This document shows, piece after piece, positions 17,900 to 26,743 of a stretch of DNA of 64,000 bases. The stretch is taken from positions 39,064 through 103,063 of the forward strand of contig CBDUXP010000009.1 in NCBI GenBank assembly GCA_965371225.1, read 5' to 3'. The notes under the pieces were generated by a model. The model saw only the letters and a list, made by a program, of their open reading frames with translations. It was not told the DNA's origin and made no database searches. Position 1 is the stretch's first letter, and each line of letters starts with the position of its first letter. The DNA is from CBDUXP01 sp965371225 [NCBI: uncultured bacterium]. GTDB taxonomy: Bacteria > Abyssobacteria > SURF-5 > CBDUXP01. A program made the translations under genes and the position numbers.

Positions 17900-18910
17900 A
17901 TGGCGGACATCCTTAGCCAAGACGAAGTCGACGCGCTCCTCAACGCGGTTACCGAAGGGGAGTTGCCGGCGGAAGAAGTGGGGGTGGACCCCGGCACCGG
18001 CGCCGCGGTGGTGGCCGCATCCACCCACGTCTCCCGGTATGACTTTCGGCGGCCCGACCGCGTCTCGAAGGAGCAGTTCCGCGGACTCCAAACCATGGCG
18101 GACTTCTTCGCCCGCGACCTCAGCACCTCGCTGTCGGTGTACCTGCGCCTGAACACACGCGTGTTCGTCACGAGCATCGACCAACTCACGTACGACGAGT
18201 TCATCCTGTCCATCGCGAATCCCACGTGCTTCAACGTGCTGGATTGCCGGCCCCTGGAAGGCAACGCGGTCCTGGAACTGAGCCCGCAGTTGGTGTTTCC
18301 CATCATCGAGCGCCTCCTGGGCGGCAAGGGCACCCCCCTCGACCACGCCCGGGAGTTGAGTGAAATTGAAAAGCGGCTCATCCTGAAGATCATCAACATC
18401 GTGCTCACCACTCTGACCAAGACGTGGTCCCACCTTGCGGACTTCCAGTTCAGTGTGGTCGCGCAGGAGAGCGATCCGCAGATCGTGCAGATCGTGACCG
18501 GCAGCGAGATCGTCATTCTCATCGGTTTTGAGATTCACGTGGGGGATATTTCCGGCTCCATGAACATCTGTATGCCCGTCGTGGTGCTGGAGCCCGTCAT
18601 GGAGCACATCGGTTCCGAGTTCACGTTTTCCGGTAGCCGCGTGCATCAGACCTCGGATGCCCGCCAGCGAATTGAAACGGTGCTGTCGAGCGTGGACGTC
18701 AGCGTGACCGCCTATCTCGGCGGCTCGAAGATTTCCGTGCGCGAGCTGTTGGCCCTGCGGCGAGGCGACACCCTGCGGCTGGACAATCACGTGCGCGATC
18801 AAGAGCGGGTGATTATTAGCGTCGGCGGTAAACCGAAGTACTACGCACGGATCGGCCGGTTGGGCGGTAAGGAAGCGTTGCAGATCGTCGCCCCCGTCGA
18901 AACAAGCTGA
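17900..18910 (+). CDS. fliM: Flagellar motor switch protein FliM
   Basis: The protein has 336 residues. The N-terminal peptide LSQDEVDALLNAV is the CheY-P binding motif. The middle domain has the GGKG-type loop (ERLLGGKGTPLDH), and the C-terminal SpoA domain contains ISVRELLALRRGDTLRLD. FliM forms the C-ring with FliG and FliN/FliY and sets rotation direction. It starts 57 bases after flhG and is followed 8 bases later by fliY. Confidence 0.96.
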   Translation: MADILSQDEVDALLNAVTEGELPAEEVGVDPGTGAAVVAASTHVSRYDFRRPDRVSKEQFRGLQTMADFFARDLSTSLSVYLRLNTRVFVTSIDQLTYDEFILSIANPTCFNVLDCRPLEGNAVLELSPQLVFPIIERLLGGKGTPLDHARELSEIEKRLILKIINIVLTTLTKTWSHLADFQFSVVAQESDPQIVQIVTGSEIVILIGFEIHVGDISGSMNICMPVVVLEPVMEHIGSEFTFSGSRVHQTSDARQRIETVLSSVDVSVTAYLGGSKISVRELLALRRGDTLRLDNHVRDQERVIISVGGKPKYYARIGRLGGKEALQIVAPVETS

Positions 18911-18918
18911 GTGGTGTC

Positions 18919-19950
18919 ATGAGCGACAATCTGTCCCAGGACGAACTCGACAAGCTGCTCGCCGGTGTGGAGGCCGAGGCGGACGAAGGCGGCACCGGCG
19001 ACGACGCTGGGCTCGCAAACGCGGAGTTTTCCAGCCTGGAGTCCCTGTACAGCGGCGGCTGGGAACAACTGGCCAGCAACATGTCCCAAAGCTTGGGCCA
19101 GCCGGTGACGATCGACTTCGGGGTGGCGGCGAACCTGCCGGAAGGGGCGGTGCAAGACGACCTGGAAACCCTCGGGGTGCTGGCGCACTTTTCGCTCACG
19201 GCCGGGACCGAAGCGCGGCACGCCATAGTGCTGCAGGCCGAGGAGGTCGCCAAGCTCGGCGCACTGATTGGGGGCGACGACCCGGCCGGCGCCACCCTGA
19301 CGGCCGACACCTTCCAGGCGGTTCTGGACTTCTTCGACATGTCCCTGCCGATCGTGGCCGCCGCGCTCCAGAACGCCGTCAGCCAGCCGGTGGCGATTGG
19401 CGGCGTGGAAGGCGTCAACGCGGCCGATCCGTCCACCGAGTTCGATGCGGACGCCGTGGGGCTCGGGGGCGCCGTCGTCCGGCTCGAGTATGCGCTCAGC
19501 GTCGGCGATGCGGTCACCTGTCCCCTGATGTACACCCTTCCCCTGGCCCACGCGCGTGAGATTCTCAGCATGGCGCCAGATTTGCCGGTGGAGGTCATAG
19601 AGCCGGTCGACCGGGATGTCACGCGCGCCACCTTCGCCGAGTTCGATACGGCCCAGGGCCGGGCGGCCCCCGCGCTGGCAGGCGGGGCGGAGAACATGGA
19701 CCTGATCCTCGATATCCAGCTCGAGGTGGTGGCGCGGTTAGGCAGCATCCAGATGCCGATTCGCGAAATCCTCAAGCTCGGCCCCGGCTCCATCATCGAC
19801 ATCGACCGCCCGGCCGACGCGCCCGTGGATCTCGTGGTGAACGAGAAACTCGTCGCGCATGGGGACATTGTGGTCGTGCAGGAAAACTTCGGCCTGAAGA
19901 TTAGCGACGTCCTGAGCCCGCAAGAACGCATCGCCAGTCTCCGCCAGTAG
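18919..19950 (+). CDS. fliY: Flagellar switch protein FliY/FliN with CheC-like domain
   Basis: The protein has 343 residues, much longer than minimal FliN. The N-terminus (LSQDELDKLLAGVE) repeats the CheY-binding peptide of FliM. A central CheC/CheX-like region, about residues 60-230, includes QAVLDFFDMSLPIVAAALQN, and the C-terminal SpoA domain has IQMPIREILKLGPGSIIDID. This is the FliY architecture of Firmicutes, spirochaetes and other groups, where the CheC part can dephosphorylate CheY-P. I do not see a clear second active-site motif, so phosphatase activity is uncertain. The gene follows fliM by 8 bases. Confidence 0.9.
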   Translation: MSDNLSQDELDKLLAGVEAEADEGGTGDDAGLANAEFSSLESLYSGGWEQLASNMSQSLGQPVTIDFGVAANLPEGAVQDDLETLGVLAHFSLTAGTEARHAIVLQAEEVAKLGALIGGDDPAGATLTADTFQAVLDFFDMSLPIVAAALQNAVSQPVAIGGVEGVNAADPSTEFDADAVGLGGAVVRLEYALSVGDAVTCPLMYTLPLAHAREILSMAPDLPVEVIEPVDRDVTRATFAEFDTAQGRAAPALAGGAENMDLILDIQLEVVARLGSIQMPIREILKLGPGSIIDIDRPADAPVDLVVNEKLVAHGDIVVVQENFGLKISDVLSPQERIASLRQ

Positions 19951-19964
19951 GACCCGGCCCACCC

Positions 19965-20039
19965 ATGCCGCCGTCCGTTCAGAGCCCGTCCGCATCGGTC
20001 GCGGCGCGGCTGCCGCCGCGCTGGGGCGTGTCCCGCTGA
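19965..20039 (+). CDS. Possible 24-codon leader peptide upstream of sigma28
   Basis: The ATG at 19965 opens 24 codons whose stop TGA overlaps the ATG of the sigma28 gene as TGATG. The peptide is Pro/Ser/Arg-rich (MPPSVQSPSASVAARLPP). No good Shine-Dalgarno sequence precedes the sigma gene itself, so translational coupling is plausible. It could also be chance in GC-rich DNA. Confidence 0.25.
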   Translation: MPPSVQSPSASVAARLPPRWGVSR

Positions 20040-20797
20040 TGTCGGACACGGCGGTCGCGGAACTCTGGGCGGTGTACCGCGACACCGGGGATCCCGCGGC
20101 GCGCGAGCAGTTGATCCTGCACCATCTGCCTTTGGCCAAGTACATCGCCGCGCGCATGAAGCAGAAGGCCCCCAGCCACGTGGAAGAGGACGACCTCCTG
20201 GGCTGGGGCATCCTCGGCCTCATCGATGCGGTGGAACGGTTCGAACCCGAACGGGACCTCCAGTTCACCACCTACGCGTCGTTCCGGATTCGCGGCACCA
20301 TCATCGATCAGCTCCGCTCGTTGGATTGGGCGCCGCGCTCGCTGCGTGCCAAGGCGCGCAAACTGGAGGCCATGCGCCAGCATCTGCTGGATAGCCTGGG
20401 GCGCCTGCCCACCGAAGCCGAGCTGGCCGACAAGATGGACGTGACGCCGGAGGAGGTCTTCACCCTCGAATCGGAAATCCACGGCGCCTACGTGCTGTCG
20501 CTTGATGGGATCGTGTATTCGGGCACCGTGACCGATGGGGAGCGTACCCTCGAGGCATTCACGCCGGACCAGCGCACGCCGTCCCCCCTCGAAGCGACGC
20601 GCCGCCAGGACATCATCGACCGCCTGGCGGACGCCTTGGGCGAGCTGCCCGATCAGGAACGCCACGTGGTGGTGCTCTACTATGAAGAGGATCTCACGCT
20701 GAAAGAGATCGGGGCGGTGCTGAACCTGTCCGAATCCCGTATCTGTCAGATCCACCGTAAGGCCATGCGCGCGCTCCGGGCCGTGGCCGAGGCATAG
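20039..20797 (+). CDS. fliA: Flagellar sigma factor, sigma28 (FliA/WhiG family)
   Basis: The protein has 252 residues. Region 2 includes HHLPLAKYIAARM, EEDDLLGWGILGLIDAVERF and FTTYASFRIRGTIIDQLRSL; region 3 includes RLPTEAELADKMDVTPEEV; region 4 includes LKEIGAVLNLSESRICQIH. This is the FliA/WhiG group, which directs RNA polymerase to late flagellar and chemotaxis promoters. The start ATG overlaps the stop of a 24-codon upstream frame. DUF6115 and fliK follow at close spacing. Confidence 0.94.
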   Translation: MSDTAVAELWAVYRDTGDPAAREQLILHHLPLAKYIAARMKQKAPSHVEEDDLLGWGILGLIDAVERFEPERDLQFTTYASFRIRGTIIDQLRSLDWAPRSLRAKARKLEAMRQHLLDSLGRLPTEAELADKMDVTPEEVFTLESEIHGAYVLSLDGIVYSGTVTDGERTLEAFTPDQRTPSPLEATRRQDIIDRLADALGELPDQERHVVVLYYEEDLTLKEIGAVLNLSESRICQIHRKAMRALRAVAEA

Positions 20798-20804
20798 GCG
20801 CGGC

Positions 20805-21359
20805 ATGTCGCTGTTCATCTTCATCCTCATCGTGCTGATCGGCGGGGTGTGCATCCTGATCGGGTTGCAGCTCAAGCCGCTCGGCGGGGGTCCGCGCGAC
20901 ATGCGGGCGGCCGCGGCCGTGCTCGAGGACGCGATGGCGCGCACCAGCGATCTCGTGACCGCCATCCGGACGTTGACGCGCGAACTCGAAAAGACCGGGG
21001 CCGACGTATCGGCGCAGTCGGCCGAACACCTGCGCACATTGAAGGTGGCCATGGCAGAGGCCGATAAACAGATTGTCGCCCTGGCTCCCGCCGACGGGGC
21101 GCCGGCGCCCGGCGAGTCATCCGCCGCACCCGCCCCCCCGCCACCGCCGGCTGACCCGCCAGCCCGAGGCCGCCGCGTGGACCAGACCGTGGCGGACGAG
21201 GGCGCGCATCCCTCGGACGGTCAGGGGCGCATGGTCGAGCGGTACGAGAGCGTCTACCGCCTGGCCGACCAGGGCCACACCGTGGAGGAGATTGCGCAGC
21301 AGATGCAGAGCGGCAAAGGCGAGATCGACCTGATTCTGAGCCTGCGGCACCCGCGCTAG
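20805..21359 (+). CDS. Membrane-anchored DUF6115/DUF2802-like flagellar-locus protein
   Basis: The protein has 184 residues. An N-terminal membrane helix (FIFILIVLIGGVCILIG) is followed by a helical stretch, a Pro/Ala linker and a C-terminal conserved segment, RYESVYRLADQGHTVEEIAQ then KGEIDLILSL. This C-terminal part occurs in short proteins encoded next to flagellar genes (DUF6115 in Bacillales, DUF2802 in Pseudomonas). It looks like a small helix-turn-helix-type fold, but no function is established. It sits 7 bases after sigma28 and 6 bases before fliK, so the three are one unit. Confidence 0.75.
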   Translation: MSLFIFILIVLIGGVCILIGLQLKPLGGGPRDMRAAAAVLEDAMARTSDLVTAIRTLTRELEKTGADVSAQSAEHLRTLKVAMAEADKQIVALAPADGAPAPGESSAAPAPPPPPADPPARGRRVDQTVADEGAHPSDGQGRMVERYESVYRLADQGHTVEEIAQQMQSGKGEIDLILSLRHPR

Positions 21360-21365
21360 GCGGCC

Positions 21366-23660
21366 ATGGTTCTGCCCGCGCATATTCTCCTGCCGCCGCC
21401 CCGTGAGGTGGCCCGGCCCGGCCAGAGTGGCCCCGCGAAACTGCCCGCCGGGACGATCGTCATTGGGCGCGTGCTAGGCGATGCCGGCGGCGCTCCCGCC
21501 ACCACCCCCGACGGCAGTGCGGCCCTCCGCACCCAGTTTCCCCAGGGGATCGTGCTGATTCCCACGGAGGATCGGCTGCCGGCGGGCACACAACTGTTTG
21601 CGCAGGTGCGCGAAGAACAGGGCCGGACCCTGCTCGGGCTGCTGGACGGCGCGGACCGAGGCACGCTCTTCCGTGGGGCGGCCGTGCAAGCCGCCGCTGC
21701 CGGTGGCCAGACCTCCATCTCGCTGGGCGAGGCGACTACACCGGTCGAGACGGCCGCGCCGGTCCGGGTGGGCCAACCGGTCGTGGCGCAATTGCAGCCC
21801 CGCGGCTCCCGCGCCGTCTTGCGGGCCCTGCCGCCGAGCTTGAACCAGCAGACCCCGGCGACGGGTGTGGTGCAATCCGTGGACGGGCCGCTCCTCACGG
21901 TCACCGTCGAGAATGTGGAACTCCTGGCCGTGGCCCGTGGTGACGTAGCGGTGGGCGACACCGTGCAAGTCCGAATCGAGGCCACGCCCACGGGTCTGCA
22001 GGTCGTCGCCCGCCCGCAGACCGCAGCCGCACCGTCCGCCCCCGCCGCCCCGCCCGCGCCAGCCGCCGGGGCGCCCACCCCGCTGGCAACGGCGGCCCTC
22101 CCCGTGCAGGCTGGGGACGCCGACGCACTGTTGCAGACGCTAGGCGTCACCGTCACCCCGGTCACGCGCGTCGCCGCGACGGCCCTGGTGGAGCTGGTGG
22201 CGCGTGCACGAACCGCGGCGGCGACAGCGCCGGGCACGCCCCCCGCAGCGGTCGCCCCCCCAACGCCGGCGGCGCAACAGACGCAAGCGAGTCCGGCGGC
22301 GGTCCAAGGGCCAGACCCTGCAGCGGGGCCGCCTGCGCCTGCCGAGGCTCCGGCGCCGAGCGCGGGAGTGGCGCTCGCGCCGGGTGCAGTAGACGGACAG
22401 GCAGCTGTGCTTCCGGCGCCGGGCGGGGCTGACGCGCCTCCGCCGCTCGCCGCGCTGACGCGGCTGGATGTGGATACGGCCGTCGCGTTGCAAGCGTTGG
22501 GCGAGCCGGTGGACGCAGCAAACCTGGCTGTAGGCCGGGCGTTGGTGCGCGCCGAGGTGGCCGTGACGCCACAGACTTTGCAAGCTGCGCGGGAGCTGCT
22601 GGAGTTCGGGGCCCCGATCACCCCGCGTACGATCAGCGCGGCGCTGGCGCTGGCGGACATCATGCTTCCCCCGGAGCCGCAGACGGTGGAGGCGTTGAGT
22701 CGCGCTCTGTTCAGTCCGTCGACGCTGAGCGCCGATCTGACTGCGGTGCGGGAAACGCTCGTGCAGCTCATCCCGGACCTGCCCGGCGCGGTGCAACCCG
22801 CGTTCGCGGAGATTGCCCGGGGCTTGACCGCCTTGCTGGTGGACTTGTCCGCTGGGGCGGCGGGGGCGCAAGTGGCCGACGCGACACAATTCGGCGGACT
22901 CCATACGGAACAATTGTTGGGCGCGCTGATCGAGATCGTGGACCGCGTGCCGCCCCCGTCCGGCGGTCCGCCCAACCTCGCCGCAGCCGATGCCCCTGCG
23001 GCCACTCCGGGCCGCAGCACCGTGCCGCGACCGGATGCCGCCCCCGTGCCCACGGAGCGGGCGGTGGTGCAAGCCGCGAACCATGCCGCCCGGGACGTCC
23101 GGGTGCTGCTGGGCCGGTTGCAGACGGCTTTGACTGACCTCGGTCCGAACGCGCCCGTGCCGGCGGAGGCGCGCGCGGCGATCGAAGCCGGCGCCGGCCG
23201 GATTATCGATCGCTTGCAGGGGCTGCAACTCCAAAACCTGCGCGCGCCCGTGGCGCAGCACCTGACATTGGAGCTGCCCATCGTCGACGAGGGCAAGGTC
23301 CAGCACGTGCAGGTGCGCGTGTACTACCGTGTCGACGACGAGACCGGTGGGCAGGCGAAGCAGACGATCGACGAGCGCAACACCACCATCGCGCTCCGCC
23401 TCGCCATGACGCAGTTGGGCCGCGTGAACGCGACCGTGGCCATCGCCGATGGGCAGCTCACGACGGATTTCCGCGTCGGGACGCCGGAGGTGGCGGATCA
23501 CCTGCTCGACGGCACCCCGGAGCTGCGCGCCGGCTTGCAAGAGCTGGGCTACGAGGTGGGGCGCATTGCCGTGACGGCGCGCCGCCTCCCATCGGACACC
23601 GAAGAACCGGCCGCGGTCAGCGAGCGCCTTGGCCCTGACGGGATCGACGTGCGGGTATGA
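21366..23660 (+). CDS. fliK: Flagellar hook-length control protein FliK
   Basis: The protein has 764 residues. The long N-terminal and central regions are low-complexity Ala/Pro-rich, as expected for the molecular-ruler part. The C-terminal 130 residues contain the conserved FliK core (LTLELPIVDEGKVQHVQV, LRLAMTQLGRVNATVAI, LQELGYEV), which contacts FlhB to switch export specificity. Its position directly before a second FlhBc-type gene (4-base overlap) supports that role. The Ala/Pro section around 22030-22420 is compositionally extreme but fully open. Confidence 0.85.
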   Translation: MVLPAHILLPPPREVARPGQSGPAKLPAGTIVIGRVLGDAGGAPATTPDGSAALRTQFPQGIVLIPTEDRLPAGTQLFAQVREEQGRTLLGLLDGADRGTLFRGAAVQAAAAGGQTSISLGEATTPVETAAPVRVGQPVVAQLQPRGSRAVLRALPPSLNQQTPATGVVQSVDGPLLTVTVENVELLAVARGDVAVGDTVQVRIEATPTGLQVVARPQTAAAPSAPAAPPAPAAGAPTPLATAALPVQAGDADALLQTLGVTVTPVTRVAATALVELVARARTAAATAPGTPPAAVAPPTPAAQQTQASPAAVQGPDPAAGPPAPAEAPAPSAGVALAPGAVDGQAAVLPAPGGADAPPPLAALTRLDVDTAVALQALGEPVDAANLAVGRALVRAEVAVTPQTLQAARELLEFGAPITPRTISAALALADIMLPPEPQTVEALSRALFSPSTLSADLTAVRETLVQLIPDLPGAVQPAFAEIARGLTALLVDLSAGAAGAQVADATQFGGLHTEQLLGALIEIVDRVPPPSGGPPNLAAADAPAATPGRSTVPRPDAAPVPTERAVVQAANHAARDVRVLLGRLQTALTDLGPNAPVPAEARAAIEAGAGRIIDRLQGLQLQNLRAPVAQHLTLELPIVDEGKVQHVQVRVYYRVDDETGGQAKQTIDERNTTIALRLAMTQLGRVNATVAIADGQLTTDFRVGTPEVADHLLDGTPELRAGLQELGYEVGRIAVTARRLPSDTEEPAAVSERLGPDGIDVRV

Positions 23661-24013
23661 CGGAGCCGAACAGCGACACCCCGACGCCCGAATTGGCCGA
23701 GCGGCTCCGGCGCCGCGCTGTGGCGTTGCGGTACGACCGGGGCAAGGAACGCGCGCCGCGCATGGTGGGCAAGGGCCGGGGATATCTGGCGGAACGCATC
23801 ATCGAGATTGCCAAAGCGGAAGGCATCACCGTGTACGAAGACGCGGATCTCGTGACCATGCTCTCCGCGCTCGACGTACACACCGAGATTCCTCCGAAGC
23901 TGTACCAAGTCGTGGCGGAGGTGCTGGCCTTCGTCTATCGTATGAACAAGCTGCCCCTCACGCGGCTCCAGGGCGGGGCCGACAGTGACGGGCCGCCTGC
24001 GCCCGCGCGCTGA
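23657..24013 (+). CDS. Stand-alone FlhB C-terminal domain homologue (FlhX/FhlB type)
   Basis: The protein has 118 residues. It resembles the cytoplasmic domain of FlhB after the cleavage site: VALRYDRGKERAPRMVGKGRGYLAERI, and the end YQVVAEVLAFVYRMN aligns with FlhB YRTVAEVLAFVYQIN at 13744. Such FlhX/FhlB/YlqH proteins occur beside fliK and can partly replace FlhBc. There is no membrane domain and no NPTH site. The start overlaps the fliK stop by 4 bases. Confidence 0.88.
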   Translation: MTEPNSDTPTPELAERLRRRAVALRYDRGKERAPRMVGKGRGYLAERIIEIAKAEGITVYEDADLVTMLSALDVHTEIPPKLYQVVAEVLAFVYRMNKLPLTRLQGGADSDGPPAPAR

Positions 24014-24049
24014 TAGAATTCTCCGGGCGGCGCCGCGCCGCCGCTTTCT

Positions 24050-26743
24050 ATGCGTCGAGCCCTAATCCTGCTCCTGTTGCTCGCGTGCTGCGCGCTCGCC
24101 GCACGCCTCGGCCTGCCCTGGTACGTCAATAGTGGTCGCGCACGGCCCGTCTTAGAAGCCGTGCTTCGAGATCGCATCGGCGGCGACGTGCACCTCGGTA
24201 CCCTCGCCATGCGGAAGTGGTTGGTGCTGGTCGTGGACGACTTTGCCGTCACGCGGCCAGGGCTGGGTCGGGTCACCGGAGCCGGGCTGACGCTGCGGGC
24301 CTCAACGCTTGGGCTGCTGTTGCGCCGCTTCAAACGGCTGGAAGCCGAACGGCTGGCGATCGTCGTGGCGCGCGGCGAACGCCGCCCGGACGCTACACGC
24401 GGAGCACCCTGGCTTGCCGGCGGTCGGGCGCCGGTCAGCGTGCAACAGATCTCGTTGCCCGACGTCACGGTCACGCTCGGCGGCGCGGGCGCACCCGTTG
24501 CGCAGGCACGCCTGGCGGCGACGCGTGTGCGTGGCGACGAGTACGCGTTGGACATGCACGTGACGGTGCCGGCGGTTGACCTCACTCTGGAGGGGACAGC
24601 GCGCTACGCGCTCGGCTTCGCACTCCCCGAGGCCGCAACGCTGCGCGTCAGTGCCGACTGGGGCCGCCTGGTGATGCTGGCCGGCCGCCCGGAATTGCAC
24701 GCTGCAGGTCGCATCACCGGCACGCTGGAGACCGTGGCGGGGATCACCACCCTGCGCGCGCAGCACCCTGGCCTCGCCTGGGCGGGCGTGCAGGTCGGCG
24801 CGGGGGAGATCCGCCTTGCGGCGCGACAGACCACGCTGGCTTTGCCCATCCCGCTCGACCTGCGGCTGACGGTCGACCGGATCACGCGGTCCGGCTACGT
24901 GACCACCCCCGGCCCCGTTCAGGTCCGCGCCGCCGCCGAGGTTCATCTGATCACCCGCCGTCTGACGTGGCGCGACGCGGAGATCGCGTGGGACGCCGGG
25001 GTGGTACTGCGGTCGGCGGGGTCCGCCGTGCTCTTCACTGAGAACCGGGCCGGCCAGGTGGAGGTCGCCCTGCCCGAGCTGCCCATCGCGCAGTGGGCGG
25101 GGTATGTGCCCCCGGTGGCGGCGCTCCTGGCCCGGGTGCACGATGCGAGCGGTACTGTGGGCGGCACGATCCGACTCACGTGGGGGGACGCGGCGCCGGT
25201 TGTCGCGGTCGACCTGCGGGGGGGAGCCGGTAGCGTCACGCTGGGCGAGTTCCGGCAGGCGGCCGGATTCGGGTTCGTCCTGGCCAGCACCGCCGTCCTG
25301 GAGCCAGGGGTCGGCTGGCGCGTGGCGGGCGCCGGAACGGTGCGGCCGGGGGAGGTGCTGTGGCACGCGTACTATCAGGATTTCACTGGGCGCGAGGTGC
25401 CGTGTGAGTTCGCAGTGCGCGTCGGGGAAAATGGGGCGGGCCTGACCGCGTGGCACGTGCGCGCGGACCTGGGCGGATTCGGACAGTGGCAGTTCCGCAA
25501 AGACCCGCCCGCGGCCGGGGGTGCGCCGGCTCCGCTGCACGTCACCGCCCACGCGGTGGATGTCGCGCCCCTGCTGCGCGAGGTGGTGCTGCCGCTCGTG
25601 CAGGAGACCCGACCGTGGACGGCTGACATGCACGGCCGCGGGAGCGCGACCTTCACCGCTCGCGTCGCGGGTCCGCGCGACGCCTGGGTCGGGGAGGGGC
25701 GCCTGCAGTTAGCCGACGTGACGGTGGTGGATCCCACGGACCGGCTCGGCATCGAGGAACTCACGGTCGACCTGCCGTTCCGGCTGGGGCCGGGCGCGGA
25801 ACCCCGGACCGGCGCGCCGCCGCAAGTGGGCACCGTCCGATTCGCCGCGCTGCGGGGGGGAGGAAGCGTCCTCGACGGCGCGACCCTGCCCGTACGGCTC
25901 TGGGACAACGCGGCGGCGGTCGGTGCGCCGTACGTGACGGAGCTGTTCGGGGGCGAGCTGCGCGTGGCGGACCTGCACGGGACGCGATTGCTGTCGCCCG
26001 CGCGCAAATGGCAGGCGGCGGTCACCCTCCGGCATATTGACTTGGAGAGCGCATCTCAGGCACTGGGGACGTTGCCGTTGGCCGGGACCCTCGACGCCGA
26101 CCTTCACGATGTGCACCTGGTGCATGACTCGCTGGTGGCCGACGGGAGCGTCAAGGCGACCGTCTACGGGGGCGCAGTGCGTCTGACAAAGCTCAGCGTG
26201 GAACACGTATTCTCGCCGTACCGGACGTACGGGGCGGACGCCGACGTGGACCGCGTCCACCTGGCACCGGCCACTGCGGCCTTCGGCTTCGGCCGCATGA
26301 GCGGCGTGCTCACCGGCACCGTCGGTGGGCTGCGGATCGAGGCCGGCCAGCCTGCGGCGTTCGAGGCCGAGTTCCACACCGTGCGTACCCGCGGTGTGCC
26401 CCAGACCGTTAGTATTGAGGCCGTGGACAATATCTCGATTCTCGGCACGGGCCGCGGGCTCAGTGGCATGCTGGCGCGCGGGCTCCGGGGCTTCTTCGAT
26501 TCCTACAAGTACGACCTTGTGGGCTTCACGTGCTCGCTTGAAAATGACCGGTTCACCATCCACGGCGGTACGATGGGCCCCGCGGGGGAATACTTCGTCA
26601 AGGGCACCACGCTGCCGCCGCGCATCAACGTCATTCGCCGCGATTCCACGGGGACGATCAGCTTTTCGGAAATGGTCCGCCGCTTCCGGGGCCTTCGCTT
26701 GCAAGCCGCCGCGCCGACGGCACAGAAAGGATCCGCATCATGA
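24050..26743 (+). CDS. ydbH: AsmA-like YdbH-type intermembrane lipid transport protein
   Basis: The protein has 897 residues. An N-terminal signal-anchor (LILLLLLACCALAARLGL) leads into a long beta-rich region typical of AsmA-like proteins, which form periplasmic bridges that shuttle phospholipids. The C-terminal part (GRMSGVLTGTVGGLRIEAGQ, ILGTGRGLSGMLARGLRGFF) fits the YdbH/dicarboxylate-transport domain family. Its stop overlaps a DUF1318 lipoprotein gene by 4 bases, matching the ydbH-ynbE-ydbL arrangement of enterobacteria. A possible extended -10 box, TGATAGAAT, lies at 24011-24019, about 30 bases before the ATG. The family call is fairly firm; substrate and direction are unknown. Confidence 0.8.
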   Translation: MRRALILLLLLACCALAARLGLPWYVNSGRARPVLEAVLRDRIGGDVHLGTLAMRKWLVLVVDDFAVTRPGLGRVTGAGLTLRASTLGLLLRRFKRLEAERLAIVVARGERRPDATRGAPWLAGGRAPVSVQQISLPDVTVTLGGAGAPVAQARLAATRVRGDEYALDMHVTVPAVDLTLEGTARYALGFALPEAATLRVSADWGRLVMLAGRPELHAAGRITGTLETVAGITTLRAQHPGLAWAGVQVGAGEIRLAARQTTLALPIPLDLRLTVDRITRSGYVTTPGPVQVRAAAEVHLITRRLTWRDAEIAWDAGVVLRSAGSAVLFTENRAGQVEVALPELPIAQWAGYVPPVAALLARVHDASGTVGGTIRLTWGDAAPVVAVDLRGGAGSVTLGEFRQAAGFGFVLASTAVLEPGVGWRVAGAGTVRPGEVLWHAYYQDFTGREVPCEFAVRVGENGAGLTAWHVRADLGGFGQWQFRKDPPAAGGAPAPLHVTAHAVDVAPLLREVVLPLVQETRPWTADMHGRGSATFTARVAGPRDAWVGEGRLQLADVTVVDPTDRLGIEELTVDLPFRLGPGAEPRTGAPPQVGTVRFAALRGGGSVLDGATLPVRLWDNAAAVGAPYVTELFGGELRVADLHGTRLLSPARKWQAAVTLRHIDLESASQALGTLPLAGTLDADLHDVHLVHDSLVADGSVKATVYGGAVRLTKLSVEHVFSPYRTYGADADVDRVHLAPATAAFGFGRMSGVLTGTVGGLRIEAGQPAAFEAEFHTVRTRGVPQTVSIEAVDNISILGTGRGLSGMLARGLRGFFDSYKYDLVGFTCSLENDRFTIHGGTMGPAGEYFVKGTTLPPRINVIRRDSTGTISFSEMVRRFRGLRLQAAAPTAQKGSAS

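Noticed and set aside
21059-21066. GCCGATAA, a sigma28 -10-like sequence inside the DUF6115 gene
   Set aside because: No TAAA-type -35 box at the right distance; it lies in coding sequence (EADKQ).
22030-22420. Low-complexity GC-rich repeat-like stretch
   Set aside because: This is the Ala/Pro linker of FliK, fully open and expected for the family.
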